Source: JACPYM01 sp031423495 (GTDB lineage: Bacteria; Acidobacteriota; Blastocatellia; RBC074). Taken from it: 64,000 nt of DNA. Shown one piece after another: positions 25,961 through 34,805 of the stretch (within the stretch, counting starts at the first letter, position 1; each line of letters starts with the position of its first letter). The stretch is from contig JANPFP010000188.1 of NCBI GenBank assembly GCA_031423495.1, positions 1 through 64,000 of the forward strand. The letters are read 5' to 3'. The position numbers were made by a program, and so were the translations under genes. Under the pieces are notes generated by a model. The model made no database searches. It was not told the DNA's origin and saw only the letters and a list, made by a program, of their open reading frames with translations.

Positions 25961-27541
25961 TTAAGGTTTGTCGAATGAAATAAACATACGCGGCGTAGGC
26001 TCAGTGCCGGGGCGGTATATTTGCAGAACTACCGCTTGGCCTGTGCCGATTAGCGCGAGCGCGCGTTTGAATTCATCGCGCGTTAAAACGGTTTTGCGAT
26101 TGAGGGCTTCGATCACATCGCCCGGACGCAAGCCTGCGTCATCGGCGACGGAACCGGGCGCGACCTGCGCGACATAGACGCCCGCAATTTGATAGAGCAT
26201 TTTGCTCACGCCCAGTTGTCCGGCTAATTCCGCAAAGCCGATGCCGACCGATTGGGTCGTACCCATTGGTGCGCTCGCTCGCGGCGCGAGTGCGTTGGGG
26301 ATGAAGCCGTTGGCTTTCAACGCTTCGGGCGGCAATTCAGTACCGGGACGGCGCGCGATGGTTACGTTAAGCGTGAGTTCGGCGTTGTTGCGCCAGATGC
26401 GCAGGGGCGCGATGGCTCCGACCGGCGTCGAACCGATGCGCCGCATCAGGTCTTTGTCATCGCGGATGAGTTCGCTGCGATAACTCAGAATTACGTCGTT
26501 GAGCTTGAGTCCGGCTTGCGCGGCGGGGCTGGCGACGGTCGTGCCGTTGATGGCGACCATGTCGCTGATGTTGCTGACTAGCGCGCCGCGTGCCGCAGGC
26601 AATTTGTAGATGTTGGCGATTTGCGACGAGACCGGATCGGTCGTGACGCCGAGGAAGCCGCGCGTCACAAATCCCTGCTTGACCAGTTGCGTATAAACGT
26701 TCAGCGCCTCGCGCGTAGGCAGCGCAAACCCGACGCCGTTGTAATCGCCGGTTGACGTAGCGATGGCGGTATTGATGCCGATGACTTCGCCAGTCAGGTT
26801 GATGAGCGGCCCGCCCGAATTGCCCGGATTGATCGCTGCGTCGGTTTGCAAAAAGTATTGAAAGCCGCGTCCCGAACGCTTGTTGAGTTCGACCGATTCG
26901 CGGTCTTTGGCGCTGATGATGCCTGCGGTGACGGTCTGGCTTAGGTTGAAAGGCGAACCGATTGCCATCACCCATTCGCCGACGCGCATGCGTTCAGAAT
27001 CGCCGAGGCGCGCGGCGGGCAAAGGTTTGGTAGGTTCGACCTTGATGACCGAAAGATCGGTTTCAGTATCGCTGCCGATCACGCGACCAGCGAGTTCCTG
27101 TCCGTCAAAAAACTTGACGGTGATGCGGTCGGCATCCCGTATGACGTGCTGGTTGGTCAGGATGTATCCCGCGCTGTCAACGACTACGCCGGAACCGTTG
27201 CCGCGTTGCGCGCGTCCGCGTCCGTAATCATCCAGTCGCGGACGATCATTGGCAGGGAATTCGTTGCCGCCTCGTTGATGCGGTTGAATGACGACGCTGA
27301 TGTTGACGACTGCCGGTTCGACGCGCCGGGCGATGTCAACGAAAGCCGAAGACATTTCGATGTTGGCTTCGGGATTCGTCGCGGTGACGCTCCAGAACGA
27401 TGAGCGGCGTGCGGTCAGGGCGACGCCGAGCAATACGCCGACGGTCAACGCGCAAGCTGCCACAGCCACCAACGTGGCGCGGCGTTGCTTACGACGGGCG
27501 CGGACTAATTCTTGGGTCAGGGAAGTGTGTGATTCCTGCAT
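25961..27541 (-). CDS. HtrA/DegP-type S1C serine protease with two PDZ domains
   Basis: A 526-residue membrane-anchored envelope protease. One N-terminal transmembrane helix (~22-44) leads to a trypsin-like domain with the complete triad: His in TNQHVI (~131), Asp in TETDLSVIK (~165) and Ser in NPGNSGGPL (~243). Two PDZ domains follow (~285-385 and 420-515), the second with LRPGDVIEALNRKTV. Such proteins degrade or refold damaged envelope proteins. It is the first gene of an operon with a peptidoglycan-binding protein. The first PDZ is interrupted by an A/P-rich segment, which is common. Confidence 0.95.
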   Translation of the reverse strand: MQESHTSLTQELVRARRKQRRATLVAVAACALTVGVLLGVALTARRSSFWSVTATNPEANIEMSSAFVDIARRVEPAVVNISVVIQPHQRGGNEFPANDRPRLDDYGRGRAQRGNGSGVVVDSAGYILTNQHVIRDADRITVKFFDGQELAGRVIGSDTETDLSVIKVEPTKPLPAARLGDSERMRVGEWVMAIGSPFNLSQTVTAGIISAKDRESVELNKRSGRGFQYFLQTDAAINPGNSGGPLINLTGEVIGINTAIATSTGDYNGVGFALPTREALNVYTQLVKQGFVTRGFLGVTTDPVSSQIANIYKLPAARGALVSNISDMVAINGTTVASPAAQAGLKLNDVILSYRSELIRDDKDLMRRIGSTPVGAIAPLRIWRNNAELTLNVTIARRPGTELPPEALKANGFIPNALAPRASAPMGTTQSVGIGFAELAGQLGVSKMLYQIAGVYVAQVAPGSVADDAGLRPGDVIEALNRKTVLTRDEFKRALALIGTGQAVVLQIYRPGTEPTPRMFISFDKP

Positions 27542-27641
27542 AAAACAACTCTGCGGGTATCGAGGTTATCTGTTGCTCACTGGGAAGGGGTTGGGAAAGC
27601 GAGGCGGATTATATGCGTCGCCGTGGGGTGCGGCAATCAGC

Positions 27642-28079
27642 TTATGAACTGGCGTCCACCGAGAAGCGTCCGCCGCCTTCAACCATCAGCGCGACGCAAC
27701 AGCAAAACAGCGCCAGCACGTATTCAACGCCGTCGGTGCCGGGGTCGCGCAAAAAGAAACCATAAGGCCAATGCACGAATAAGAAAGCGATCAGCATAAC
27801 CGCGCCCAGCAAAAAAGCGCCGACGCGCGTCAGAAAGCCGATGAAAACCATGATGCTGCCGAACAACTCAGCAAAGGCGGCGACGGCGAGCCACAACTTG
27901 ACGGGGCCAAAGGCGTTGAACGAATTGGGCAGTGCCTGATTGAGCCAGCGGTCAAATCCGCCTCCGCCGAAGATGCCGAAAACCTTTTGTGCGCCGTGAG
28001 CGAAAAAAATCAACCCTAGGCCAATGCGAATGGGCAGCATGCCCCAATTGCCGGTGGTAAGAATAAGTGAACGATACAT
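27642..28079 (-). CDS. DoxX family membrane protein
   Basis: A 145-residue four-helix membrane protein of the DoxX family: the N-terminal PIRIGLGLIFFAHGAQKVFG and the middle AELFGSIMVFIGFLTRVGAF are hallmark segments. Members are linked to redox and envelope stress functions, but most, like this one, have no known role. ATG 28079 is preferred since it places the start just before the first helix; upstream in-frame codons would add a basic extension. The 290 bases to the divergent CHAT-TPR gene have no gene. Confidence 0.85.
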   Translation of the reverse strand: MYRSLILTTGNWGMLPIRIGLGLIFFAHGAQKVFGIFGGGGFDRWLNQALPNSFNAFGPVKLWLAVAAFAELFGSIMVFIGFLTRVGAFLLGAVMLIAFLFVHWPYGFFLRDPGTDGVEYVLALFCCCVALMVEGGGRFSVDASS

Positions 28080-28370
28080 ATTGCTATTCGGTGATCTGCC
28101 AGGAGTAAACCAATGCCAGAACGGCTGACGCCGCGCGTAAGAACGGGTCGTTTTGTTGCCGGAATGCGCCATCCGTTCGTAACTCGTGCAAGAAAGACTG
28201 CAACGTAACTGCAAGTAAGGTTGTTAGGGTTGTGTTGGTGCGAGTGGGTGAACGACATGCAGTCTACGCAAGCGTTTGGCGCGGCGCAAGACTGGCTTTA
28301 GTATGCGCGCTGCGTTTGTCGTCCAGCCAGATTCCCCCTGCGAAGAAAAACAGATTGTCGAGGTGTCCCT

Positions 28371-31300
28371 ATGTCTACGCGTTTAGTTATTCGTTTCTTA
28401 CTGTTGGTGATTCTGGCCGCACTGATTTTTCAACGCTGCTATCGCAGCGCCGCCGCCCAAAATTCCGCCCTAAAAACCGGAAGCACCGTCAAAGCCGAAT
28501 TGGCGGGCGGAGCTACGCAACGTTATGCGTTGTATCTGCTTGCGCAACAGTTCGTGCGCGTGACCGTAGACCATTACGGTTTCGACGCGCAGGTGACGGT
28601 CAACGCGCCTGACGGTTCATCGGTGTATGAAGTGGAGGACACGAACGATAACGCTTATGGAACCAGCTTCGCGTTTATCACCGCGAGCGCCGGAGCCTAT
28701 CAACTCAGCGTCGTGTCACAAGACAAAGAAACGGCGGCGAAGTCATACAGCGTGCAAGTCGGCGAAGCGCGCGCCATCGAACCCGCCGATGAACAGCGCC
28801 TCGCGGCTGAACGGCGCATCCACGCGGCAAACAAAGAGCGTAGCGCGCGTACGACTGAAGCGCGGCGCGCGGCGTTGAAAGGTTACGGCGAGGCGCTGAA
28901 CACTTCGCGCACGATCAGCGACCGGCGCGGTGAAGCGCAGGCGTTGCACGAAATGGCGCGCACTTATAACGACCTCGGCGAACGCGAACTCGCGCGCGAT
29001 TACCATCAACAGGCTTTGTCGGTACGCCGTGTGAACGATGACAAACTCGGCGCGGCGCAATCGCTGCACAATCTCGGCAATGTTCACGGCAACCTCGGCG
29101 ACGTGCCGACCGCGATCAAACACTTTGAAGAAGCCCTTGCCTTGCGCCGTGAACTCAGCGACAAGCGCGGTGAACTGGTTACGTTAAATGGCTTGGGTTC
29201 GCTGTGGGCGAATCGCGGTGATTTCAAAAAAGCGACGACTTATTATGAACAGGTTCAGCAACTCGCACGCGACACCAATGACAGGCGCAGCGAGGCCGAA
29301 GCCGTTTTCGGTTTGGGCCGTTTTGCGCGCCAGCAAGGGCAGCCGCAAAAGGCGCTCGCATTTTATGAACAGGCTTTGTCGCTTTATCAGGCGATGGGCA
29401 ATCGCGGCGGCGAGGCTTCGGTGTTGCAAGGCATGGGCGTCGCTTATCTCGTGGCGAACGATCATGCGAAAGCGGTTGATTATTTGCAGCGCGCCGTCAC
29501 GTTGGCGCGGGAAGCCAAAAACCCCGGTATCGAAGCCCAGGCGTTGAATCCGCTTGCTGACGCCTATGAAGCCAGTGGCGCGATGGATAAAGCGCGCGCG
29601 ACTTATGACGAAGCACTCAAGCTCGCGCGCGACACGCGCAATCAGCGCACCGAAGCCGCGATCATGAATAATTTCGCGCTGTTTCATCTGGGTTTGGGCG
29701 ACCGCCAGCAAGCCCTTGAACTTTATCAAGCCGCCTTGCCGCTCGTGCAAAAGTTCGGTGGTTCACGCGGAGCCGCGCCGCATTTGAAAGGCATGGCTTC
29801 GACTTACAACGCAATGGGTGAAAAGCAGCAGGCGCTCGATTATTACCAGCAAGCGCTCGACACGGCGCGCACGTTGAATGATCCGGTGTTTGAGGCGGCG
29901 ACGTTAGGCAGCATCGCTACGACACTGAATTCGTTGGGCGACCGGCAACGCGCGCTGGCTCGTTTAGAAGAAGGCTTGGCGATTACGCAACGGTTGAAAT
30001 TGCCTACGCTTGAGTCTGACTTGCTGCTCGACAAAGGCTGGGTGTTGGTCAGCGCGAACGAAAAGGAAGAAGCGTTGCGGCAATTCGAGACCATACAAGC
30101 CCGCGCAAACCTTTCGCCCAGCATACAAATTTCCGCGCTCAACGGCGCAGCCAATTGTCACAACGATCTCGAACGTCCCGAACAAGCGAAACAACTTTCA
30201 ACGCGCGCGCTTGAACTGTCGCGCAAAGTCGGCAGTCGCGGCGGCGAGGCTTCTTCGTTGCTCAGTCTGGGTTGGATTGCTTATGGGCAAGAGCAACGCG
30301 ACGTTGCACACGAACATTTCACCAACGCACTCGCCGCCAAACGCGCCATCAGCGACCGCAGCGGCGAAGCGGCGACGCTATTCGCACTGGCGCGGCTTGA
30401 TCGTGACGCGGGCGAACTGACCAACGCGCTCAAGCAGATTGAAAGCGCGCTCGAAATTCTCGAAGCCTTACGCGCCAAAGTCACCAGCCAGGATTTGCGC
30501 ACTTCTTATTTCGCCACGGTGCGGCGCTATTACGATCTTTACATTGACGTGCTGATGGAACTCAGTCGCTTGCAAAAAGACGACCGCTATTCGGCGCAAG
30601 CCCTGCAAGCCAGCGAACGCGCCCGCGCGCGCAGCCTGCTCGACATGCTGTCAGAGTCGCGCGCCGACATCCGGCAAGGCGTGAACCCTGAACTCGTCAG
30701 ACGCGAGCGCGAATTGCAAGACTTGCTCAACGGCAAAGCCGACGCGCTGTTGCAAGCCCGTCAGCGCAAAGGCGGCGAAGCGCAAGCTGCCGTCATCACC
30801 AAAGATCTCGACTCGTTGACCGGCGAGTTACAGCAATTGCAAACGCGCATTCGCCAGCAAAGCCCGCGTTACGCCACGCTCACGCAACCGCAACCGTTGA
30901 ATCTGAAAGAACTGCAAACGCGCGTGCTGGACGAAAACACGATCTTGCTTGAATACGCGCTGGGCGAAGACCGCAGCTATTTGTGGGCCGTCACGCCGAC
31001 TTCGTTGCGTTCTTACGTGCTGCCCAAACGCGCTGAGATCGAAGCCGCCGCGCAAGAGGTTTACCGCCTGCTCACGGTGCGCAATCAAGCCCAACGCCAA
31101 CTCACCGCTGCGCAAGGCAAGATCGAAACGCGCCGCGTCTCACCGGCGGTTGCCGATGCGCAATACTGGCGAGCGGCGGGCAAACTCAGCCAAATGATTC
31201 TGCAACCCGTCGCGTCACAACTCGGACACAAACGCCTCGTCATCGTCGCGGAAGGCGCGCTGCAATATGTGCCGTTTGGCGCTTTGCCGGTAGCCGGTAG

Positions 31301-32246
31301 CCGGTTGCCAGTTGCCGGTAAAAGGGGGCTGGCTAACCGACAACCGACAACCGACAACCGACAACCACTCGTCGTCAATCACGAGATCGTTAATCTGCCT
31401 TCGGCGTCAACGCTGGCGGTGATGCGCGAAGAACTTAAAGATCGGCAGGCTGCGCCGCGTATGATTGCGGTTTTCGCCGATCCTGTATTCGACCAGCGCG
31501 ATGAACGGTTGAAGCCTGTGAATAAAGACGAAGCGGCCAAGCAAACAGCGCAAGTGGGTGAGAACGGAGCAGCCACGAAAGCGGCTGAAGGTAAAGCTGC
31601 GGTGACTGCTGACATTACGCGGCAGTTGATTGTCGCCAAGCTGGGTGACGTGGAAAACGGTTTCCGCATTCCGCGTCTGCCTTTCACGCGCAACGAAGCA
31701 GAACGCATCGTGAAAGCTTCGCGGGACGAAAATGTGCGCATCTCGATGGATTTTGCCGCACAACGCGCGGCGTTGTTTGACCGCGAGTTGAGCCAATACC
31801 GTATCGTACACATCGCCACGCACGGGTTGCTCGACGCCGAACGGCCTGAACTTTCGGCGCTGATCTTTTCGCTCGTGGACGAAAACGGTAAACCGCAGGA
31901 CGGCTTTTTGCGCGCGCACGAAATTTATAACTTGAATCTGCCCGCCGAACTCGTCGTGTTGAGTGCCTGCGAAACCGGTCTCGGCAAACAGATACGCGGC
32001 GAAGGCTTGGTCGGCCTGACGCGCGGGTTTATGTATGCCGGTGTGCCGCGCGTCGTCGTGAGCTTGTGGTCGGTGAGTGATCGGGCTACGTCGGAGTTGA
32101 TGTCGAAATTTTATCGCAAGCTGCTGACCGAAAAAGCCCGTCCTGCCGAAGCCTTACGCGCGGCGCAAATCGCTATGTGGAACGAAGGCCGTTGGCGCGC
32201 GCCGTATTATTGGGCAGCGTTCACGCTGCAAGGCGAGTGGCGTTGA
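28371..32246 (+). CDS. PPC-TPR-CHAT protein, caspase-like protease family, exported
   Basis: A 1,291-residue protein. Residues 1-30 form a signal peptide or anchor; ~35-130 resemble a bacterial pre-peptidase (PPC) beta domain; ~150-700 are about twelve TPRs of the tetratricopeptide/NB-free type (NLGNVHGNLGDVPTAIKHF and similar); a coiled-coil stretch follows; ~930-1291 is a CHAT domain with catalytic His in HIATHG (H1151) and Cys in SACETG (C1200). CHAT proteins of this plan are frequent in Blastocatellia and cyanobacteria; substrates are unknown. A heptamer repeat array is inserted in frame at residues ~974-999. GAGGTG precedes the ATG. Confidence 0.9.
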   Translation: MSTRLVIRFLLLVILAALIFQRCYRSAAAQNSALKTGSTVKAELAGGATQRYALYLLAQQFVRVTVDHYGFDAQVTVNAPDGSSVYEVEDTNDNAYGTSFAFITASAGAYQLSVVSQDKETAAKSYSVQVGEARAIEPADEQRLAAERRIHAANKERSARTTEARRAALKGYGEALNTSRTISDRRGEAQALHEMARTYNDLGERELARDYHQQALSVRRVNDDKLGAAQSLHNLGNVHGNLGDVPTAIKHFEEALALRRELSDKRGELVTLNGLGSLWANRGDFKKATTYYEQVQQLARDTNDRRSEAEAVFGLGRFARQQGQPQKALAFYEQALSLYQAMGNRGGEASVLQGMGVAYLVANDHAKAVDYLQRAVTLAREAKNPGIEAQALNPLADAYEASGAMDKARATYDEALKLARDTRNQRTEAAIMNNFALFHLGLGDRQQALELYQAALPLVQKFGGSRGAAPHLKGMASTYNAMGEKQQALDYYQQALDTARTLNDPVFEAATLGSIATTLNSLGDRQRALARLEEGLAITQRLKLPTLESDLLLDKGWVLVSANEKEEALRQFETIQARANLSPSIQISALNGAANCHNDLERPEQAKQLSTRALELSRKVGSRGGEASSLLSLGWIAYGQEQRDVAHEHFTNALAAKRAISDRSGEAATLFALARLDRDAGELTNALKQIESALEILEALRAKVTSQDLRTSYFATVRRYYDLYIDVLMELSRLQKDDRYSAQALQASERARARSLLDMLSESRADIRQGVNPELVRRERELQDLLNGKADALLQARQRKGGEAQAAVITKDLDSLTGELQQLQTRIRQQSPRYATLTQPQPLNLKELQTRVLDENTILLEYALGEDRSYLWAVTPTSLRSYVLPKRAEIEAAAQEVYRLLTVRNQAQRQLTAAQGKIETRRVSPAVADAQYWRAAGKLSQMILQPVASQLGHKRLVIVAEGALQYVPFGALPVAGSRLPVAGKRGLANRQPTTDNRQPLVVNHEIVNLPSASTLAVMREELKDRQAAPRMIAVFADPVFDQRDERLKPVNKDEAAKQTAQVGENGAATKAAEGKAAVTADITRQLIVAKLGDVENGFRIPRLPFTRNEAERIVKASRDENVRISMDFAAQRAALFDRELSQYRIVHIATHGLLDAERPELSALIFSLVDENGKPQDGFLRAHEIYNLNLPAELVVLSACETGLGKQIRGEGLVGLTRGFMYAGVPRVVVSLWSVSDRATSELMSKFYRKLLTEKARPAEALRAAQIAMWNEGRWRAPYYWAAFTLQGEWR
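31287..31367. repeat. Heptameric repeat array in frame inside the CHAT domain
   Basis: About eleven 7-base units. The left half has units like GGTAGCC and GGTTGCC, the right half (31333-31367) four near-perfect CCGACAA-type units; the halves are roughly complementary, so the array can fold. It is translated as VAGSRLPVAGKR then NRQPTTDNRQP in a loop that is normally short. The same CCGACAA units recur in non-coding DNA at 52722-52766. Confidence 0.8.
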
Positions 32247-32281
32247 ACAGGCTTTTACGCTTTCGGTTATGATGACGAGTC

Positions 32282-33013
32282 ATGAAGATTCCTACGGCTG
32301 CCATTCTGGTGATTGGCGATGAAATTCTGAGCGGCAAGACGGTTGAATGTAACGCGCAATTCCTGATTGGCGAGTTGCGCGAACTCGGCGTCGCGCTCAA
32401 ACGCATCGTCATCATTTCTGACGATGTGGGCGAAGTCGCTCGCCATACGCGCGAACTCTCAGACAGCTTTGATTACGTTTTCACGTCAGGTGGCGTTGGC
32501 CCCACGCACGATGACGTGACGATTGTCGGCATCGCCCAAGCCTTTGACGCGCCGGTCACGCGCCATCCCGAACTTGAACGCCGCCTGAAAAGTTACTTCG
32601 GCGAACGCGCCGACGAAGCCAAGTTGCGCATGGCCGATGTGCCGCAAGGCGCTGACCTGATTGACGGCGAAGGCTTGAAATGGCCGCTGCTCGCGGTGCG
32701 CAACGTATTCATCCTGCCTGGCGTGCCGGAACACTTTCGCAAAAAGTTTCTGGCGATGCGCGAACGCTTTCGTGTCGCGCCGTTTTTCACTCGCGTGTTT
32801 TTTACGTTGGAAGACGAGTTCGATATTGCCGCCAATCTAACGGCGCTCGCCGCGCGGCATCCCGAAGTGGCGATAGGGTCGTATCCGAATTTCGCTACGC
32901 CTGATTACCAGGTGAAGTTGACGCTCGAAGCCAAAGACGAAACGGCGTTGCAGGCGGCGGCGGCGGCAATGCTGGAAATGCTGGATGCGGCGCGGTTGGT
33001 GAGAAGTGAATAG
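32282..33013 (+). CDS. CinA/MoaB-type molybdopterin-binding domain protein
   Basis: A 243-residue protein with the MoCF_biosynth fold: ILVIGDEILSGKTVECNAQFL at the start and TSGGVGPTHDDVT as the binding motif, then PQGADLID and FILPGVPEHFRKKF. This corresponds to the N-terminal half of CinA; the C-terminal nicotinamide-nucleotide amidase domain is absent, so it is a stand-alone short form whose substrate may be a nucleotide such as ADP-ribose (family knowledge). It follows the CHAT gene by 35 bases and may be co-transcribed. Confidence 0.88.
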   Translation: MKIPTAAILVIGDEILSGKTVECNAQFLIGELRELGVALKRIVIISDDVGEVARHTRELSDSFDYVFTSGGVGPTHDDVTIVGIAQAFDAPVTRHPELERRLKSYFGERADEAKLRMADVPQGADLIDGEGLKWPLLAVRNVFILPGVPEHFRKKFLAMRERFRVAPFFTRVFFTLEDEFDIAANLTALAARHPEVAIGSYPNFATPDYQVKLTLEAKDETALQAAAAAMLEMLDAARLVRSE

Positions 33014-33028
33014 CGTCGAGAGGTAGTT

Positions 33029-33376
33029 TTAAGCTGCGGCGTATTCGGTATAAGGGCGAACTTTGGCTTGGTGAAAGCCCAGGACGATTTCGTCTTTTCG
33101 TATGCCAGCTTTTTCCAGTTCTCTGGCAATTTCTAAATCGGTATTGTCTGCCTGTAACCAAACCTTGCCATTAATGATTTCCAGGTGAATCATCAGGTTG
33201 TGAATGCGATGCGCTCTGCCAAAGCCGACCATCAACAAGCCATAACTGTCACGCTCACGGTCAAAGAGCAATTTATACTCAACCTCCATGCCAGATGCGG
33301 CTCCGGTTTTCAGGTAATCCCAAGTCTCTGTGAGTACTCGCTCAATGATTTCGCGGTATTGAGTTATTCGATCCAT
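33029..33376 (-). CDS. XisI family protein (copy 2)
   Basis: A 115-residue XisI family protein: YREIIERVLTETWDYL, DRERDSYGLLMVGFG, RIHNLMIHLEIINGKVWLQ and the C-terminal ARELEKAGIRKDEIVLGFHQ are in family positions, and its tail (YTEYAAA) resembles the tail of copy 1 (LTEFAAA). It overlaps the xisH stop by 13 bases as in copy 1. It is convergent with the CinA-type gene. No recombinase or element boundary is present nearby. Confidence 0.85.
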   Translation of the reverse strand: MDRITQYREIIERVLTETWDYLKTGAASGMEVEYKLLFDRERDSYGLLMVGFGRAHRIHNLMIHLEIINGKVWLQADNTDLEIARELEKAGIRKDEIVLGFHQAKVRPYTEYAAA

Positions 33377-33780
33377 TGCACTATCTCCTCGTTGTCAGAA
33401 TGAAAGACCAGCAATTTGATTTGTTCTCGCTCGCGCAGGGCTATTCCGTCAGGGTGTTGGAACACATCGTTAAAGGTAACTTCCGGTATTGCCAGAAAAA
33501 GTATGCGCTCCGGTTCTGAATTTCCCAACGCCAGCCGATACAAAATGAATTGCCCAATGGCTCCATAAAGGTCAGCTAAAGTCGAAACGCCAAGAAAACT
33601 TTTGACCTCTACGGCAATTTTGCGCGTGTCTTTTTCTGCCGCGATCATTCTTTCTGCCGCCAGATCTATTTGCACAGCCGTTTTAAGCCAGGGTGCTTTC
33701 AAATGTTCGTGCGTGACGGTCCATCCTTCATTGGTCAAGGCGTTTCTGACGTGTTCGTGGTAAAAATCTTTTGCAGGCAT
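33364..33780 (-). CDS. XisH family protein (copy 2), nuclease-like
   Basis: A 138-residue XisH family protein, the same length as copy 1. Shared elements are MPAKD, the ALTNEGW helix, an Asp in VQIDLAAER, IAVEVKSF and IGQFILYR, compatible with a PD-(D/E)XK-like core (family knowledge; activity not shown). The middle and C-terminal parts differ from copy 1, so the pairs probably have separate histories. It lies just downstream of arsR on the same strand, 25 bases from its stop. Confidence 0.85.
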   Translation of the reverse strand: MPAKDFYHEHVRNALTNEGWTVTHEHLKAPWLKTAVQIDLAAERMIAAEKDTRKIAVEVKSFLGVSTLADLYGAIGQFILYRLALGNSEPERILFLAIPEVTFNDVFQHPDGIALREREQIKLLVFHSDNEEIVQWIE

Positions 33781-33805
33781 AAGCTCTCTTCAAAGCGAAA
33801 ATATA

Positions 33806-34213
33806 TTAAGCGGAAGGGTTCGCCAAACTTGCCGGTCGCGGCGCGTGCATCAGTTGCAGAGGTAGTTGCGGCGCGCAGCAAACTTTCATCAGTTGCGCGC
33901 GGTCGTGGCGCATGTCGGTTTCTTCAGCGAGCCAGGCGCGCAACTCGGCGAAGACTTTGGCGGCACGCGGATGGTGAGGTGCGACGACGCGATAGTGCAT
34001 CCACTTGCCGTCGCGCCGCGTTTCGACCAGTCCCGCGCGGCGCAGATAAGCCAGATGCCGCGAGATTTTGGATTGCGGTTCGTCCAGCACTTCGACAAAA
34101 AAGCATACGCAAACTTCATCGTCGCCCATCAGATTAAGCAACCGCAGCCGCGTACGATCAGCCAGCGCCAGACAAAAGGTTTCGAGATCAAAAGTTGCTG
34201 CCTTTCGTTTCAT
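33806..34213 (-). CDS. arsR: ArsR/SmtB family arsenic-responsive repressor
   Basis: A 135-residue winged-helix repressor. The helix-turn-helix is EPQSKISRHLAYLRRAGLV, and the metal site is the CVC pair in DDEVCVCFFVEVL at the start of the DNA-recognition region, the As(III) site type of classical ArsR. A second Cys pair (KVCCAP) near the C-terminus may add a ligand. ATG 34213 (MKRKAATFD) is chosen from the family N-terminus; upstream codons belong to the operator region. It is divergent from arsI and its operators lie between them. Confidence 0.9.
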   Translation of the reverse strand: MKRKAATFDLETFCLALADRTRLRLLNLMGDDEVCVCFFVEVLDEPQSKISRHLAYLRRAGLVETRRDGKWMHYRVVAPHHPRAAKVFAELRAWLAEETDMRHDRAQLMKVCCAPQLPLQLMHAPRPASLANPSA

Positions 34214-34239
34214 AACGTCGCAGAACTTAACACGGAAAA

Positions 34240-34263
34240 ACATATTTGTCTTGACGAATGTGT
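34240..34263. promoter_or_regulatory. ArsR operator 1 overlapping the arsI -35 box
   Basis: An imperfect palindrome of 24 bases (ACATATTTG half and CGAATGTGT half) of the ATTTG/ATA type bound by ArsR repressors. It covers TTGACG at 34251-34256, a good -35 box, with TAAGGT at 34274-34279 as a -10 box at 17-base spacing. Binding would block transcription toward arsI and probably toward arsR. Confidence 0.55.
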
Positions 34264-34279
34264 TGAAGCGGCGTAAGGT
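34251..34279 (+). promoter_or_regulatory. Probable promoter of the arsI operon
   Basis: TTGACG (34251-34256) and TAAGGT (34274-34279) are separated by 17 bases, reading into arsI. The -35 box lies inside operator 1 and operator 2 begins just after the expected start point, the classical arrangement for repression. Confidence 0.45.
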
Positions 34280-34284
34280 GCACT

Positions 34285-34306
34285 CATATTCGCAAAAGCA
34301 AATATG
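34285..34306. promoter_or_regulatory. ArsR operator 2
   Basis: A 22-base palindrome, CATATTCGC and GCAAATATG around AAAA, matching at 8 of 9 positions per arm. It lies between the -10 box and the ribosome-binding site of arsI. Confidence 0.6.
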
Positions 34307-34346
34307 TCTTACCGGAATCAACGCAGGAAAAATCAGGAGAAGAATT

Positions 34347-34805
34347 ATGACAACCATCCAAACTTTGAAGCCGCATGTCTCACTCAACGTCAGCAACGTA
34401 GCCGCGAGCATTGCCTTTTATCGCAAGCTGTTCGGCTTGGAGCCGAGCAAAGTGCGGACGGGGTATGCGAAATTCGATGTGCAAAATCCCCCGCTGAACC
34501 TGTCTATGAATGAAGCTCATTCAGCGGCAGGCGGAGGCTTGTCGCACATGGGCATACAAGTGGCGACGACCGAAGACGTGCTGGCGATGAAAGCGCAGTG
34601 GGAAGCGGCGGGCTTGACGACGCGCGATGAAATGCAAACCAGTTGTTGTTTCGCCGTGCAAGATAAGACCTGGGTGAGCGACCCCGATGGCAATGAATGG
34701 GAAGTCTTTGTCGTGTTAGAAGACAACCTGCCCGAAACCGGCGCGGCGCAATCGTGCTGTGTGCCCGCGTCGGCGCTGACGCAGTTGGGAGGCGTGAAAA
34801 AATGA
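34347..34805 (+). CDS. arsI: ArsI/CadI-type VOC family metalloenzyme (organoarsenical C-As lyase)
   Basis: A 152-residue vicinal-oxygen-chelate protein. Fe ligands in the expected positions are H10 (KPHVSL), H67 (LSHMGI) and E119 (NEWEVF); C100-C101 form the vicinal thiol pair that binds As(III) in ArsI lyases. A C-terminal Cys pair (SCCVP) is also present. ArsI splits the carbon-arsenic bond of trivalent methyl- and aromatic arsenicals (family knowledge). AGGAGA at 34335-34340 sets the start. It is first in an operon with a cupin-like gene (4-base overlap) and arsC, and is controlled by the divergent arsR. Confidence 0.88.
   Translation: MTTIQTLKPHVSLNVSNVAASIAFYRKLFGLEPSKVRTGYAKFDVQNPPLNLSMNEAHSAAGGGLSHMGIQVATTEDVLAMKAQWEAAGLTTRDEMQTSCCFAVQDKTWVSDPDGNEWEVFVVLEDNLPETGAAQSCCVPASALTQLGGVKK

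Noticed and set aside
31333..31367. CRISPR-like short repeats
   Set aside because: Units are 7 bases in direct tandem without spacers, and they are part of a protein-coding frame.
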